From Scandinavium sp036271055 (GTDB lineage: Bacteria > Pseudomonadota > Gammaproteobacteria > Enterobacterales > Enterobacteriaceae), in contig NZ_DATBBJ010000078.1 in assembly GCF_036271055.1 (NCBI RefSeq), positions 124,001-188,000 on the forward strand: 64,000 nucleotides of DNA, read 5' to 3'. Of this stretch, positions 7,213-16,153 are shown in pieces; the stretch's first letter is position 1; each line of letters begins with the position of its first letter. The notes under the pieces are model-generated. The model had not been told where the DNA came from, did not search any database, and saw only the letters and a program-made list of their open reading frames with translations. The position numbers and the translations under genes were made by a program.

Positions 7213-8688
7213 ATGCCTAATTATTACTTCCGCTTTTTCCAGCAACCTAAATCAGCCATCCTGCTGATCCTCGGCTTCGCCTCCGGTTTACCTCTGGCAC
7301 TGACGTCCGGCACGTTACAAGCATGGATGACGGTCGAGAATATTGACCTTAAAACCATCGGTTTCTTTTCCCTTGTCGGTCAGGCCTATGTGTTTAAATT
7401 CCTTTGGTCGCCGATGATGGACCGCTACACGCCGCCGTTTTTAGGGCGTCGTCGTGGCTGGCTGTTGACCACTCAGGTGCTGTTATTGCTCTCTATTGCG
7501 GCAATGGGATTCCTGGAACCCTCAAGCCAGTTACGCTGGATGGCAGGGCTCGCCGTTATTATCGCCTTCTGCTCTGCGTCGCAAGACATTGTTTTTGATG
7601 CGTGGAAAACCGACATTCTTCCTCCAGAGGAACGGGGTACTGGCGCGGCTATCAGCGTGTTGGGTTACCGCCTGGCAATGCTGGTTTCTGGTGGATTGGC
7701 GCTGTGGCTGGCAGATCAATGGCTCGGCTGGCAGGCCATGTACTGGCTGATGGCAGCACTGATGGTGCCCTGCATCATCGCAACATTAATGGCACCGGAA
7801 CCCAGCGACATTATTCCGGCACCCAAAACGCTTGAACAAGCTGTCGCCGAACCACTGCGTGATTTCTTTGGTCGGAATAACGCCTGGCTGATCCTGCTGT
7901 TGATTGTCCTCTATAAGCTTGGAGATGCGTTTGCCCTGAGCCTGACCACCACGTTCCTGATACGCGGTGTTGGGTTTGATGCCGGCGAAGTGGGTGTGAT
8001 GAATAAAACCCTCGGGTTGTTTGCCACCATTCTCGGCGCGCTGTATGGCGGGGTACTGATGCAGCGTTTATCGCTGTTCCGGGCGCTGCTGATTTTCGGC
8101 ATTTTACAGGGCGCATCAAACGCGGGTTACTGGCTGCTGTCGATTACAGACAAACACATGCTCAGCATGGGTGCGGCTGTTTTCTTCGAAAACTTGTGTG
8201 GCGGAATGGGCACCTCGGCGTTCGTCGCCTTATTGATGACGCTATGCAACAAATCGTTCTCTGCAACACAGTTTGCCCTGCTCTCGGCGCTTTCTGCTGT
8301 TGGGCGCGTGTATGTTGGCCCGATTGCCGGTTGGTTTGTCGAAGCCCACGGCTGGCCGACGTTCTATCTGTTTTCCGTGTTCGCCGCCATCCCGGGTATT
8401 TTGCTGCTGCTGCTCTGTCGGCAAACGCTGGAATATACCTGGCGCAGTGAAAGTTTTATGCCACGTACAGAATTCACTCAACTGTATTCTGTTGCGCTGC
8501 GGATCCTGGCTATTGGCTGTCTTATCCTCGGCGTCTGGCTTCTGCTGCTTATCATGAATGCGTTGGATTTGACGGCCTTCTCGTTCCTGACAGGCCTGCT
8601 GGAAATCGGTGCTCTGATTGCCATCCTGGGCATCGTTCTGGGCGGTATTCTTGATGCAATAGCTTTGCGGAAAACGCACCTGACCTGA
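7213..8688 (+). CDS. ampG: AmpG, muropeptide permease
   Basis: An inner-membrane MFS transporter that imports GlcNAc-anhydroMurNAc and its peptides for cell-wall recycling. It is required for AmpR-controlled AmpC beta-lactamase induction where that system exists. The product is 491 aa, as in E. coli, with about 14 hydrophobic segments. Conserved stretches such as FASGLPLALTSGTLQAWM and ASQDIVFDAWKTD are visible. The start MPNYYFRFFQQPKSA at 7213 corresponds to the E. coli start; a 26-codon upstream extension overlaps yajG and is not credible. Confidence 0.97.
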   Translation: MPNYYFRFFQQPKSAILLILGFASGLPLALTSGTLQAWMTVENIDLKTIGFFSLVGQAYVFKFLWSPMMDRYTPPFLGRRRGWLLTTQVLLLLSIAAMGFLEPSSQLRWMAGLAVIIAFCSASQDIVFDAWKTDILPPEERGTGAAISVLGYRLAMLVSGGLALWLADQWLGWQAMYWLMAALMVPCIIATLMAPEPSDIIPAPKTLEQAVAEPLRDFFGRNNAWLILLLIVLYKLGDAFALSLTTTFLIRGVGFDAGEVGVMNKTLGLFATILGALYGGVLMQRLSLFRALLIFGILQGASNAGYWLLSITDKHMLSMGAAVFFENLCGGMGTSAFVALLMTLCNKSFSATQFALLSALSAVGRVYVGPIAGWFVEAHGWPTFYLFSVFAAIPGILLLLLCRQTLEYTWRSESFMPRTEFTQLYSVALRILAIGCLILGVWLLLLIMNALDLTAFSFLTGLLEIGALIAILGIVLGGILDAIALRKTHLT

Positions 8689-8896
8689 ACAATAAATAAA
8701 CGTTATTTGTCGTTGTAGTTACTGTCGGTAATTATAACGGCAATAATTCATTCATTTTTTCCGATTGTTATTTTGTGCGCTATTAATTTTAGGAAATTAC
8801 TGACGCTTTTTAAATTTCGGCATATTTCCTTAACCGATTCAGCTTAAGTTCGATTATTTTTTTGTTTTTGCAATGTCAGTTTATTGATACTTAATT

Positions 8897-8910
8897 GTTA
8901 ATTATTTGTA
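8897..8910 (+). promoter_or_regulatory. Possible ArcA binding site
   Basis: GTTAATTATTTGTA resembles the ArcA direct-repeat consensus (GTTAATTAAATGTTA). Its position upstream of cyoA fits known ArcA repression of cyo, but AT-rich DNA makes chance matches common. Confidence 0.4.
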
Positions 8911-9080
8911 TGCTTTTAACGCTAGTTATACCCACAATCAGTCAAAGACATTAATTCCACCTCCTTTTGTTATAAAACAGGCATTATGCGCTATCCGCCT
9001 GGATTTTAGACACAATCGGCAACATCTGTGACAGCCCCGGCAGAACCCGGTAACACCCGAAAGACACTTCTCCAATCATG

Positions 9081-9109
9081 TTTACAGTAATGTAACCTTC
9101 CCGTAAAAT
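9081..9109 (+). promoter_or_regulatory. Sigma-70 promoter of cyoABCDE
   Basis: TTTACA (-35), a spacer of exactly 17 bases and TAAAAT (-10) lie 50 bases before the cyoA ATG. Confidence 0.7.
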
Positions 9110-9158
9110 GCCCCCACACTTTAAACGCCACCAAATCCCGTGGAATTGAGGTCGTTAC

Positions 9159-10103
9159 ATGAGACTCAGGAAATACAATAAAAGTTTGGGATGGTTGTCA
9201 TTAATTGCAGGCACTGTATTACTCAGCGGCTGTGATTCTGCGCTACTTGACCCCAAAGGACAGATTGGACTGGAGCAACGTTCGCTGATACTGACGGCAT
9301 TTGGCCTGATGTTAATCGTCGTCATTCCCGCCATCTTGATGGCTGTTGGTTTCGCCTGGAAATACCGCGCGAGCAACAAAGATGCGAAGTATAGCCCTAA
9401 CTGGTCACACTCCAATAAAGTGGAAGCTGTGGTCTGGACGGTGCCTATCCTTATCATCCTGTTCCTTGCCGTGCTGACCTGGAAAACCACTCACGCGCTT
9501 GAGCCTAGCAAACCGCTGGCCCATGACGAAAAACCGATTACCATCGAAGTCGTTTCTATGGACTGGAAATGGTTCTTCATCTACCCGGAGCAGGGCATTG
9601 CGACCGTTAACGAAATCGCTTTCCCGGCGAACGTTCCGGTTCAGTTCAAAGTCACCTCCAATTCCGTGATGAACTCGTTCTTTATCCCGCGTTTGGGTAG
9701 CCAAATCTACGCGATGGCCGGTATGCAGACTAACCTGCACCTGATCGCGAACGAAGCAGGCACCTACGACGGTATCTCCGCCAGCTACAGTGGTCAGGGC
9801 TTCTCAGGTATGAAGTTCAAAGCCATTGCAACACCTGATCGCGCTGGGTTTGACCAGTGGGTCGCGAAGGTGAAACAGTCTCAGAGCACCATGTCTGACA
9901 TGGCCGCCTACGAGAAACTGGCTGCACCGAGCGAGTACAACAAGGTGGAATACTTCTCCAACGTGAAACCTGATTTGTTTAAAGATGTTATTAGCAAATA
10001 CATGGGTCACGGTCACATGGACATGAGCCAACCTGCCGGTGAGCACGCCTCACACGAAGGGATGGAAGGCATGGACATGAGTCATGCGGAAACCGCTCAT
10101 TAA
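9159..10103 (+). CDS. cyoA: Cytochrome bo3 ubiquinol oxidase subunit II
   Basis: Subunit of the proton-pumping quinol oxidase that reduces O2 in the inner membrane. The product is 314 aa (E. coli 315). It is a lipoprotein with lipobox LSGC (Cys 25), followed by two transmembrane helices (about 45-70 and 90-110) and a periplasmic cupredoxin-type domain that has lost CuA, as usual for quinol oxidases. The C-terminal tail is rich in Met and His (GHMDMSQ, EGMEGMDMSHAE). It is the first gene of the cyo operon, 18 bases before cyoB. Confidence 0.97.
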   Translation: MRLRKYNKSLGWLSLIAGTVLLSGCDSALLDPKGQIGLEQRSLILTAFGLMLIVVIPAILMAVGFAWKYRASNKDAKYSPNWSHSNKVEAVVWTVPILIILFLAVLTWKTTHALEPSKPLAHDEKPITIEVVSMDWKWFFIYPEQGIATVNEIAFPANVPVQFKVTSNSVMNSFFIPRLGSQIYAMAGMQTNLHLIANEAGTYDGISASYSGQGFSGMKFKAIATPDRAGFDQWVAKVKQSQSTMSDMAAYEKLAAPSEYNKVEYFSNVKPDLFKDVISKYMGHGHMDMSQPAGEHASHEGMEGMDMSHAETAH

Positions 10104-10121
10104 GGGGCCGAGGAAGAAACG

Positions 10122-12113
10122 ATGTTCGGAAAATTGACACTGGATGCAGTGCCCTACCACGAACCTATTATCGTGGTTACGGTGGCTGCCATTATCATCG
10201 GTGGGGCGGCCTTACTGGGCCTTATCACTTACTTCGGTAAGTGGACCTACCTGTGGAAAGAGTGGCTGACTTCGGTCGACCACAAAAAACTGGGCGTGAT
10301 GTACTGCATCGTCGGTATTGTCATGCTGATTCGTGGCTTTGCTGACGCCATCATGATGCGTAGCCAGCAGGTCCTGGCCTCTGCGGGGGAAGCGGGCTTC
10401 CTGCCTCCTCATCACTACGATCAGATCTTTACCGCCCACGGCGTTATCATGATCTTCTTCGTGGCGATGCCGCTGGTTATCGGCCTGATGAACGTGGTTG
10501 TTCCTTTACAGATCGGCGCACGCGACGTTGCGTTCCCGTTCCTGAACAACCTCAGCTTCTGGTTCACCGTCGTTGGTGTGATCCTGGTTAACCTGTCACT
10601 GGGTGTGGGCGAATTCGCGCAGACTGGCTGGCTGGCTTATCCGCCGCTATCAGGCATTGAGTACAGTCCCGGCGTCGGGGTCGATTACTGGATTTGGGCG
10701 CTTCAGCTCTCCGGTATTGGTACTACGCTGACCGGTATTAACTTCTTTGTGACCATTATCAAGATGCGTGCGCCTGGCATGACCATGTTCAAGATGCCGG
10801 TATTTACCTGGGCATCTCTGTGCGCAAACGTCCTGATTATTGCTTCATTCCCGATCCTGACTGTCACCATCGCTTTGCTGACCCTTGACCGCTATTTGGG
10901 TACCCATTTCTTCACTAACGAAATGGGCGGCAACATGATGATGTACATCAACCTGATCTGGGCCTGGGGCCATCCGGAAGTGTACATTCTGGTTCTGCCG
11001 GTGTTCGGCGTGTTCTCCGAAGTGGCTGCAACCTTCTCGCGCAAGCGTCTGTTTGGTTACACCTCTCTGGTATGGGCAACCGTGTGTATTACCGTTCTGT
11101 CGTTTATTGTTTGGCTGCACCACTTCTTCACCATGGGTGCTGGCGCGAACGTAAACGCCTTCTTCGGTATTGCCACCATGATTATCGCGATCCCTACCGG
11201 GGTTAAGATCTTCAACTGGCTGTTCACCATGTACCAGGGTCGTATCGTGTTCCACTCCGCGATGCTGTGGACTATCGGCTTTATCGTGACCTTCTCGGTC
11301 GGCGGTATGACCGGTGTTCTGCTGGCGGTGCCGGGCGCGGACTTCGTGCTGCACAACAGCCTGTTCCTGATTGCTCACTTCCATAACGTTATTATCGGTG
11401 GTGTGGTGTTCGGTTGCTTCGCAGGGATCACCTACTGGTGGCCAAAAGCGTTCGGCTTCACGCTGAACGAAACCTGGGGCATCCGCGCATTCTGGTTCTG
11501 GATCATCGGCTTCTTCGTTGCATTTATGCCGCTGTACGTGCTGGGCTTCATGGGCATGACCCGTCGCCTGAGCCAGCAGATTGACCCGCAGTTCCATCCA
11601 ATGCTGGTTGTGGCTGCCTGCGGTGCGGCGCTGATTGCCTGCGGTATCGCATGTCAGCTGATTCAGTACTACGTGTCTATTCGCGACCGCGAGCAGAACC
11701 GTGATCTGACCGGTGACCCATGGGGTGGCCGTACGCTGGAGTGGTCTACTTCTTCTCCTGCGCCGTTCTATAACTTTGCCCACGTGCCGCACATTCATGA
11801 GCGTGATGCGTTCTGGGAAATGAAAGAGAAAGGCGAAGCGTACAAGAAACCAGCTGGCTATGAAGAAATCCATATGCCGAAAAACAGCGGTGCAGGCATC
11901 GTGATTGCTGCCTTCGCGACGATCTTCGGTTTTGCCATGATCTGGCATATCTGGTGGATGGCGATTGTTGGTTTCCTTGGCATCGTTATCAGCTGGATTG
12001 TTAAAAGCTTCGACGAGGACGTGGATTACTACGTGCCTGTTGCAGAAATCGAAAAACTGGAAAATCAGCATTTCGATGAAGTCACTAAGGCAGGGCTGAA
12101 AAATGGCAACTGA
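10122..12113 (+). CDS. cyoB: Cytochrome bo3 ubiquinol oxidase subunit I
   Basis: The catalytic subunit of the heme-copper oxidase, carrying low-spin heme b, heme o3 and CuB. The product is 663 aa, the same as E. coli, with 15 predicted membrane helices. The heme/CuB ligands are visible: His in FTAHGVIMIFF, the WGHPEVYILVLP motif, the adjacent His pair in VWLHHFFTMG, and His-X-His in IAHFHNVIIGG. The cross-linked Tyr is the one in HPEVY. Proton-channel residues of the family appear intact by eye. It overlaps cyoC by 11 bases. Confidence 0.98.
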   Translation: MFGKLTLDAVPYHEPIIVVTVAAIIIGGAALLGLITYFGKWTYLWKEWLTSVDHKKLGVMYCIVGIVMLIRGFADAIMMRSQQVLASAGEAGFLPPHHYDQIFTAHGVIMIFFVAMPLVIGLMNVVVPLQIGARDVAFPFLNNLSFWFTVVGVILVNLSLGVGEFAQTGWLAYPPLSGIEYSPGVGVDYWIWALQLSGIGTTLTGINFFVTIIKMRAPGMTMFKMPVFTWASLCANVLIIASFPILTVTIALLTLDRYLGTHFFTNEMGGNMMMYINLIWAWGHPEVYILVLPVFGVFSEVAATFSRKRLFGYTSLVWATVCITVLSFIVWLHHFFTMGAGANVNAFFGIATMIIAIPTGVKIFNWLFTMYQGRIVFHSAMLWTIGFIVTFSVGGMTGVLLAVPGADFVLHNSLFLIAHFHNVIIGGVVFGCFAGITYWWPKAFGFTLNETWGIRAFWFWIIGFFVAFMPLYVLGFMGMTRRLSQQIDPQFHPMLVVAACGAALIACGIACQLIQYYVSIRDREQNRDLTGDPWGGRTLEWSTSSPAPFYNFAHVPHIHERDAFWEMKEKGEAYKKPAGYEEIHMPKNSGAGIVIAAFATIFGFAMIWHIWWMAIVGFLGIVISWIVKSFDEDVDYYVPVAEIEKLENQHFDEVTKAGLKNGN

Positions 12114-12717
12114 TACTCTGACTAACGCGCAAGCCCATGCGCACGAACATGGGCACCACGATGCAGGGCCGATGAAAGTCTTCGGCTTCTGGATCTACCT
12201 GATGAGCGACTGTATTCTGTTCTCTATTCTGTTCGCGACCTACGCGGTGTTGGTTAACAACACTGCTGGTGGCCCGGCAGGTAAAGACATTTTCGAACTG
12301 CCGTTCGTTCTGGTTGAAACCGCCCTGCTGTTGTTCAGCTCCATCACTTATGGCATGGCAGCTATCGCCATGTATAAGAACAACAAGAGCCAGGTTGTTT
12401 CCTGGCTCGCGCTGACCTGGCTGTTCGGTGCAGGGTTCATCGGGATGGAAATCTATGAATTCCATCACCTGATCATGGAAGGTATGGGTCCGGATCGCAG
12501 CGGCTTCCTGTCGGCGTTCTTCGCGCTGGTTGGCACCCACGGTCTGCACGTGACGTCAGGTCTTATCTGGATGGCAGTGCTGATGTTCCAGATTAACCGT
12601 CGCGGTCTGACACCTACCAACCGCACCCGTATCCTGTGCCTGAGTCTGTTCTGGCACTTCCTGGATGTGGTGTGGATCTGCGTGTTCTCTGTAGTCTATC
12701 TGATGGGGGCGATGTAA
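12103..12717 (+). CDS. cyoC: Cytochrome bo3 ubiquinol oxidase subunit III
   Basis: An integral membrane subunit of the bo3 oxidase. The product is 204 aa, as in E. coli, with five predicted helices after a His-rich N-terminus (AHAHEHGHHDAG). It starts inside the end of cyoB (11-base overlap), and its stop overlaps the cyoD start as TAATG, the classic arrangement for translational coupling. Confidence 0.97.
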   Translation: MATDTLTNAQAHAHEHGHHDAGPMKVFGFWIYLMSDCILFSILFATYAVLVNNTAGGPAGKDIFELPFVLVETALLLFSSITYGMAAIAMYKNNKSQVVSWLALTWLFGAGFIGMEIYEFHHLIMEGMGPDRSGFLSAFFALVGTHGLHVTSGLIWMAVLMFQINRRGLTPTNRTRILCLSLFWHFLDVVWICVFSVVYLMGAM

Positions 12718-13043
12718 TGAGTCATTCAACTGATCACGGCGCTTCCCACGGTAGCGTGAAAACCTACATGACAGGATTTATCCTGTCGATCATCCTGACG
12801 CTCATCCCGTTCTGGATGGTGATGAACGGCTCTGCGTCTCACGTAGTCCTGATTGGCTGCGTTCTGGTAGCAGCGGTAGTACAGATTCTGGTGCATCTGG
12901 TGTGCTTCCTGCACATGAACTCCAAGTCTGATGAGGGCTGGAATCTGACAGCCTTTGTCTTTACTGTGCTAATCATTGCGATTGTGGTGATAGGTTCAAT
13001 CTGGATTATGTGGAACCTTAACTACAACATGATGGTTCGATAA
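12717..13043 (+). CDS. cyoD: Cytochrome bo3 ubiquinol oxidase subunit IV
   Basis: A small membrane subunit that stabilises the oxidase. The product is 108 aa (E. coli 109) with three predicted helices, starting MSHSTDHGASHGSVKTYMTG. The start is the ATG of TAATGA at 12717, overlapping the cyoC stop; an upstream extension into cyoC is only an alternate frame. Confidence 0.96.
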   Translation: MSHSTDHGASHGSVKTYMTGFILSIILTLIPFWMVMNGSASHVVLIGCVLVAAVVQILVHLVCFLHMNSKSDEGWNLTAFVFTVLIIAIVVIGSIWIMWNLNYNMMVR

Positions 13044-13054
13044 GAGCGGCGAGT

Positions 13055-13942
13055 ATGTTTAAGCAATACCTGCAAGTTACAAAACCCGGCATCATCTTCG
13101 GTAACCTGATCTCGGTCATCGGCGGTTTCCTGTTGGCTTCTAAAGGCAACATTGACTATCCGCTGTTTGTTTATACCCTGGTTGGCGTGTCGCTGGTCGT
13201 TGCATCCGGATGTGTGTTTAACAACTACATCGACAGGGATATCGACAAGAAGATGGAACGAACCAAGAATCGGGTGCTGGTCAAAGGCCTGATTTCTGCG
13301 AACGTTTCGCTGGTGTATGCCACTTTGTTGGGTATTGCTGGCTTTATGCTCCTGTGGTTCGGCGCTAACCCGCTGGCCTGCTGGCTGGGCGTGATGGGCT
13401 TCGTGGTTTATGTGGGCGTTTACAGCCTGTATATGAAGCGCCATTCCGTCTACGGTACGCTGATTGGCTCACTCTCGGGCGCTGCGCCGCCCGTGATTGG
13501 CTACTGCGCCGTGACCGGCAACTTTGACAGTGGTGCGGCCATTCTGCTGGCGATTTTCAGCCTGTGGCAGATGCCGCATTCCTATGCCATCGCGATTTTC
13601 CGCTTTAAGGATTATCAGGCGGCAAACATTCCGGTTCTGCCGGTTGTGAAAGGAATTTCCGTTGCCAAAAACCACATCACGCTCTATATCATCGCTTTTG
13701 CTGTCGCTACGCTGATGCTGACGTTGGGCGGCTATGCAGGTTACAAATACCTGATCGTCGCCGCCGCCGTTAGCGTCTGGTGGCTTGGGATGGCGCTGCG
13801 TGGGTACAAAGTGGCAGATGACAGAGTCTGGGCGCGTAAGCTGTTCGTGTTCTCTATCGTTGCTATCACCTCGCTGTCGGTGATGATGTCAGTCGACTTT
13901 ATGGTGCCAGATTCTCACCCGCTGCTGGCTTACGTTTGGTAA
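13055..13942 (+). CDS. cyoE: Protoheme IX farnesyltransferase (heme O synthase)
   Basis: Transfers a farnesyl group from FPP to heme b to form heme o, needed for the bo3 oxidase. It is an inner-membrane UbiA-family prenyltransferase. The product is 295 aa (E. coli 296) with about nine helices. The Asp-rich motif NNYIDRDIDKKM and the second motif near YMKRHSVYGTLIGS are visible. It is the last gene of the cyo operon, 11 bases after cyoD and followed by a strong terminator. Its FPP comes from ispA, also in this window. Confidence 0.97.
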   Translation: MFKQYLQVTKPGIIFGNLISVIGGFLLASKGNIDYPLFVYTLVGVSLVVASGCVFNNYIDRDIDKKMERTKNRVLVKGLISANVSLVYATLLGIAGFMLLWFGANPLACWLGVMGFVVYVGVYSLYMKRHSVYGTLIGSLSGAAPPVIGYCAVTGNFDSGAAILLAIFSLWQMPHSYAIAIFRFKDYQAANIPVLPVVKGISVAKNHITLYIIAFAVATLMLTLGGYAGYKYLIVAAAVSVWWLGMALRGYKVADDRVWARKLFVFSIVAITSLSVMMSVDFMVPDSHPLLAYVW

Positions 13943-13958
13943 GTCATGCCTGAACGAC

Positions 13959-13984
13959 AAAAGGGTGCTTCGGCACCCTTTTTT
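13959..13984 (+). terminator. Rho-independent terminator of the cyo operon
   Basis: The arms AAAAGGGTGC and GCACCCTTTT enclose a TTCG tetraloop and are followed by a T run, 16 bases after the cyoE stop. Confidence 0.95.
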
Positions 13985-14090
13985 ATTCGTATTATCAATG
14001 CATCTCGATGTAATATTTGTTAAACAACCGCTTGTTTACCCTGCCCTCCCCTGGCCTTACACTAAGCGCTGCTTTTAACCCGAGGTTGAA

Positions 14091-15455
14091 ATGAACGATT
14101 TTAAGATGACGCCAGGCGAATTGCGCGCGACCTGGGGTTTAGGGACCGTATTCTCTCTGCGCATGCTCGGCATGTTTATGGTTCTTCCCGTTCTGACCAC
14201 TTACGGCATGGCATTGCAAGGTGCCAGCGAAGCGCTGATTGGTTTAGCTATTGGTATTTATGGCCTGGCGCAGGCGATATTTCAGATCCCTTTTGGCCTG
14301 CTTTCAGACCGTATTGGCCGAAAACCGCTGATTGTCGGCGGATTACTGATATTTGTCCTCGGAAGCGTGATTGCCGCGCTCTCGTACTCCATTTGGGGCA
14401 TTATTCTTGGTCGCGCGTTACAAGGCTCCGGCGCAATCGCCGCCGCCGTGATGGCGCTTTTGTCTGACCTTACCCGTGAGCAGAATCGTACCAAAGCGAT
14501 GGCGTTTATCGGCGTGAGCTTCGGCGTCACTTTTGCTATCGCGATGGTGCTCGGCCCTATCGTCACGCATAAACTTGGCCTGCACGCGCTGTTCTGGATG
14601 ATCTCCGGCCTGGCGACGCTCGGCATTTTGCTGACGATTTGGGTGGTTCCAAATAGCGACAACCATGTGCTCAACCGTGAATCCGGGATGGTCAAAGGCT
14701 GTTTCAGCAAAGTGCTGATGGAGCCGAAACTGCTGAAACTGAATTTCGGCATCATGTGTTTGCATATTCTGTTGATGTCGACATTTGTCGCCCTGCCCGG
14801 CCAACTGGAAGCTGCAGGTTTCCCGGCGGCGGAACACTGGAAAATCTATCTGGTGACGATGGTCATTTCGTTTGTCTCCGTCGTGCCATTCATTATCTAC
14901 GCCGAAGTGAAGCGCCGCATGAAGCAGGTGTTTCAGGTGTGCATCGTGATCATTTTGATTGCCGAAATCGTGCTTTGGGGTTCGGGCGCTTACTTCTGGG
15001 AATTAGTGGCGGGCGTACAGCTGTTCTTCCTCGCGTTTAACCTGATGGAAGCGTTGCTGCCTTCACTTATCAGCAAAGAATCCCCGGCGGGATATAAAGG
15101 CACGGCGATGGGTATTTACTCCACCAGCCAGTTCCTTGGCGTCGCCATCGGCGGCTCGCTGGGTGGCTGGCTTGACGGGTATTTCGATTCCCAAACCGTA
15201 TTTTTGATGGGCGCATTACTGGCAACCGTGTGGCTGTTGGTGGCGATCACCATGCAAGAACCGGCTTACGTCAGCAGCCTTCGCGTCACCATTCCGGACG
15301 ATGTTGAAGCCGATGAAAATCTGAAAGCACGCCTGCTGGCGAAAGAGGGCGTGAAAGAAGTGCTGGTGATTGCCGCTGAACGCTCTGCCTATGTAAAAAT
15401 CGACAGCAAAGTGACGAACCGTTTTGAGGTTGAACAAGCCATGTTACCGGCGTAA
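14091..15455 (+). CDS. yajR: YajR, MFS transporter with C-terminal YAM domain
   Basis: A proton-driven major facilitator transporter of the DHA1 drug-antiporter group; its natural substrate is not established. The product is 454 aa (E. coli 454). Twelve helices are predicted, with motif A near GLLSDRIGRKPLI. A cytosolic ferredoxin-like YAM domain follows, at about 385-454 (starting VSSLRVTIPDDVEADE). It is a monocistronic gene with its own promoter region after the cyo terminator and is convergent with yajQ. Confidence 0.96.
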   Translation: MNDFKMTPGELRATWGLGTVFSLRMLGMFMVLPVLTTYGMALQGASEALIGLAIGIYGLAQAIFQIPFGLLSDRIGRKPLIVGGLLIFVLGSVIAALSYSIWGIILGRALQGSGAIAAAVMALLSDLTREQNRTKAMAFIGVSFGVTFAIAMVLGPIVTHKLGLHALFWMISGLATLGILLTIWVVPNSDNHVLNRESGMVKGCFSKVLMEPKLLKLNFGIMCLHILLMSTFVALPGQLEAAGFPAAEHWKIYLVTMVISFVSVVPFIIYAEVKRRMKQVFQVCIVIILIAEIVLWGSGAYFWELVAGVQLFFLAFNLMEALLPSLISKESPAGYKGTAMGIYSTSQFLGVAIGGSLGGWLDGYFDSQTVFLMGALLATVWLLVAITMQEPAYVSSLRVTIPDDVEADENLKARLLAKEGVKEVLVIAAERSAYVKIDSKVTNRFEVEQAMLPA

Positions 15456-15458
15456 AAA

Positions 15459-15479
15459 AAAGCGGGAAAATCCCGCTTT
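15459..15479 (+). terminator. First terminator hairpin after yajR
   Basis: AAAGCGGGA-AAA-TCCCGCTTT begins right at the yajR stop. The stem is 9 bp with a short T end. Confidence 0.75.
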
Positions 15480-15491
15480 CGGCTACTTACG

Positions 15492-15517
15492 AAACCACCT
15501 TTAACAGGTGGTTTTTT
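15492..15517. terminator. Bidirectional terminator between yajR and yajQ
   Basis: AAACCACCT / AGGTGGTTT with a 5-base loop and a six-T run on the plus strand, directly at the end of yajQ. It probably serves both convergent genes. Confidence 0.8.
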
Positions 15518-15518
15518 A

Positions 15519-16010
15519 TTAATCGCGGAAGTTTTTGAACTGGAAAGGCTGGCCCAAATCGCCACCACGAACCAGCGCCATAACGGCCTGCAGATCGTCG
15601 CGAGATTTACCGGTAATGCGAATTTCTTCGCCCTGAATCTGCGCCTGCACTTTCAGTTTGCTGTCTTTAATCAGCTTAACCAGTTTCTTCTGCACAGTAC
15701 TTTCAATGCCGGTTTTCAGCTTTCCTTCGACGAACCAGGTTTTGCCGCTGTGGACAAACTCTTCCGGCACTTCGATGGAACTCCCCTCAATGCCACGTTT
15801 GAGCAGTTTGGCGCGCAGGATATCAAGCAGCTGATTGACCTGGAAATCGGACTCGCTCAGAACCTTAATGCTTTGGTTCTTTTCGTTCAGCTCAATAGAC
15901 GCTTCTACGCCACGGAAGTCAAAACGTGACTCTACTTCACGGGCCGCATTATCGACCGCGTTTTTGGCTTCCTGAAGATCAACTTCAGAGACAATATCGA
16001 AAGATGGCAT
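15519..16010 (-). CDS. yajQ: YajQ, nucleotide-binding UPF0234 protein
   Basis: A small cytosolic protein with two ferredoxin-like domains that binds nucleotides. Homologues in Xanthomonas and Pseudomonas bind cyclic di-GMP, while the E. coli role is unclear. The product is 163 aa, the same length as E. coli, with MPSFDIVSEVDLQEAKNAVD at the N-terminus and GGDLGQPFQFKNFRD at the end, both family hallmarks. It is convergent with yajR and divergent from panE. Confidence 0.96.
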   Translation of the reverse strand: MPSFDIVSEVDLQEAKNAVDNAAREVESRFDFRGVEASIELNEKNQSIKVLSESDFQVNQLLDILRAKLLKRGIEGSSIEVPEEFVHSGKTWFVEGKLKTGIESTVQKKLVKLIKDSKLKVQAQIQGEEIRITGKSRDDLQAVMALVRGGDLGQPFQFKNFRD

Positions 16011-16153
16011 GTTTTATTCTCCCTCTCTTTTTGTTGCGTTGCATAATACCCGCAACGTCAGAGAACACAACCTGTTATCCCGTGACTGCGGACGTGCCGT
16101 CGGCGCTATAATAGTAACATAACGCCCGATCGCGCAGCAGGTAAGGAGGAACG

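Larger units (their letters stand above)
8689..9158. other. ampG-cyoA intergenic region
   Basis: A 470-base AT-rich spacer. It holds the cyo promoter (9081-9109) and an ArcA-like sequence (8897-8910). In E. coli the cyo operon is controlled by oxygen through ArcA and Fnr, so a regulator-rich leader is expected. No coding sequence is supported. Confidence 0.7.

Noticed and set aside
10845..12071. A 408-codon minus-strand open frame opposite cyoB
   Set aside because: Antisense shadow of cyoB with His/Asp/Glu-rich low-information sequence and no ribosome site.
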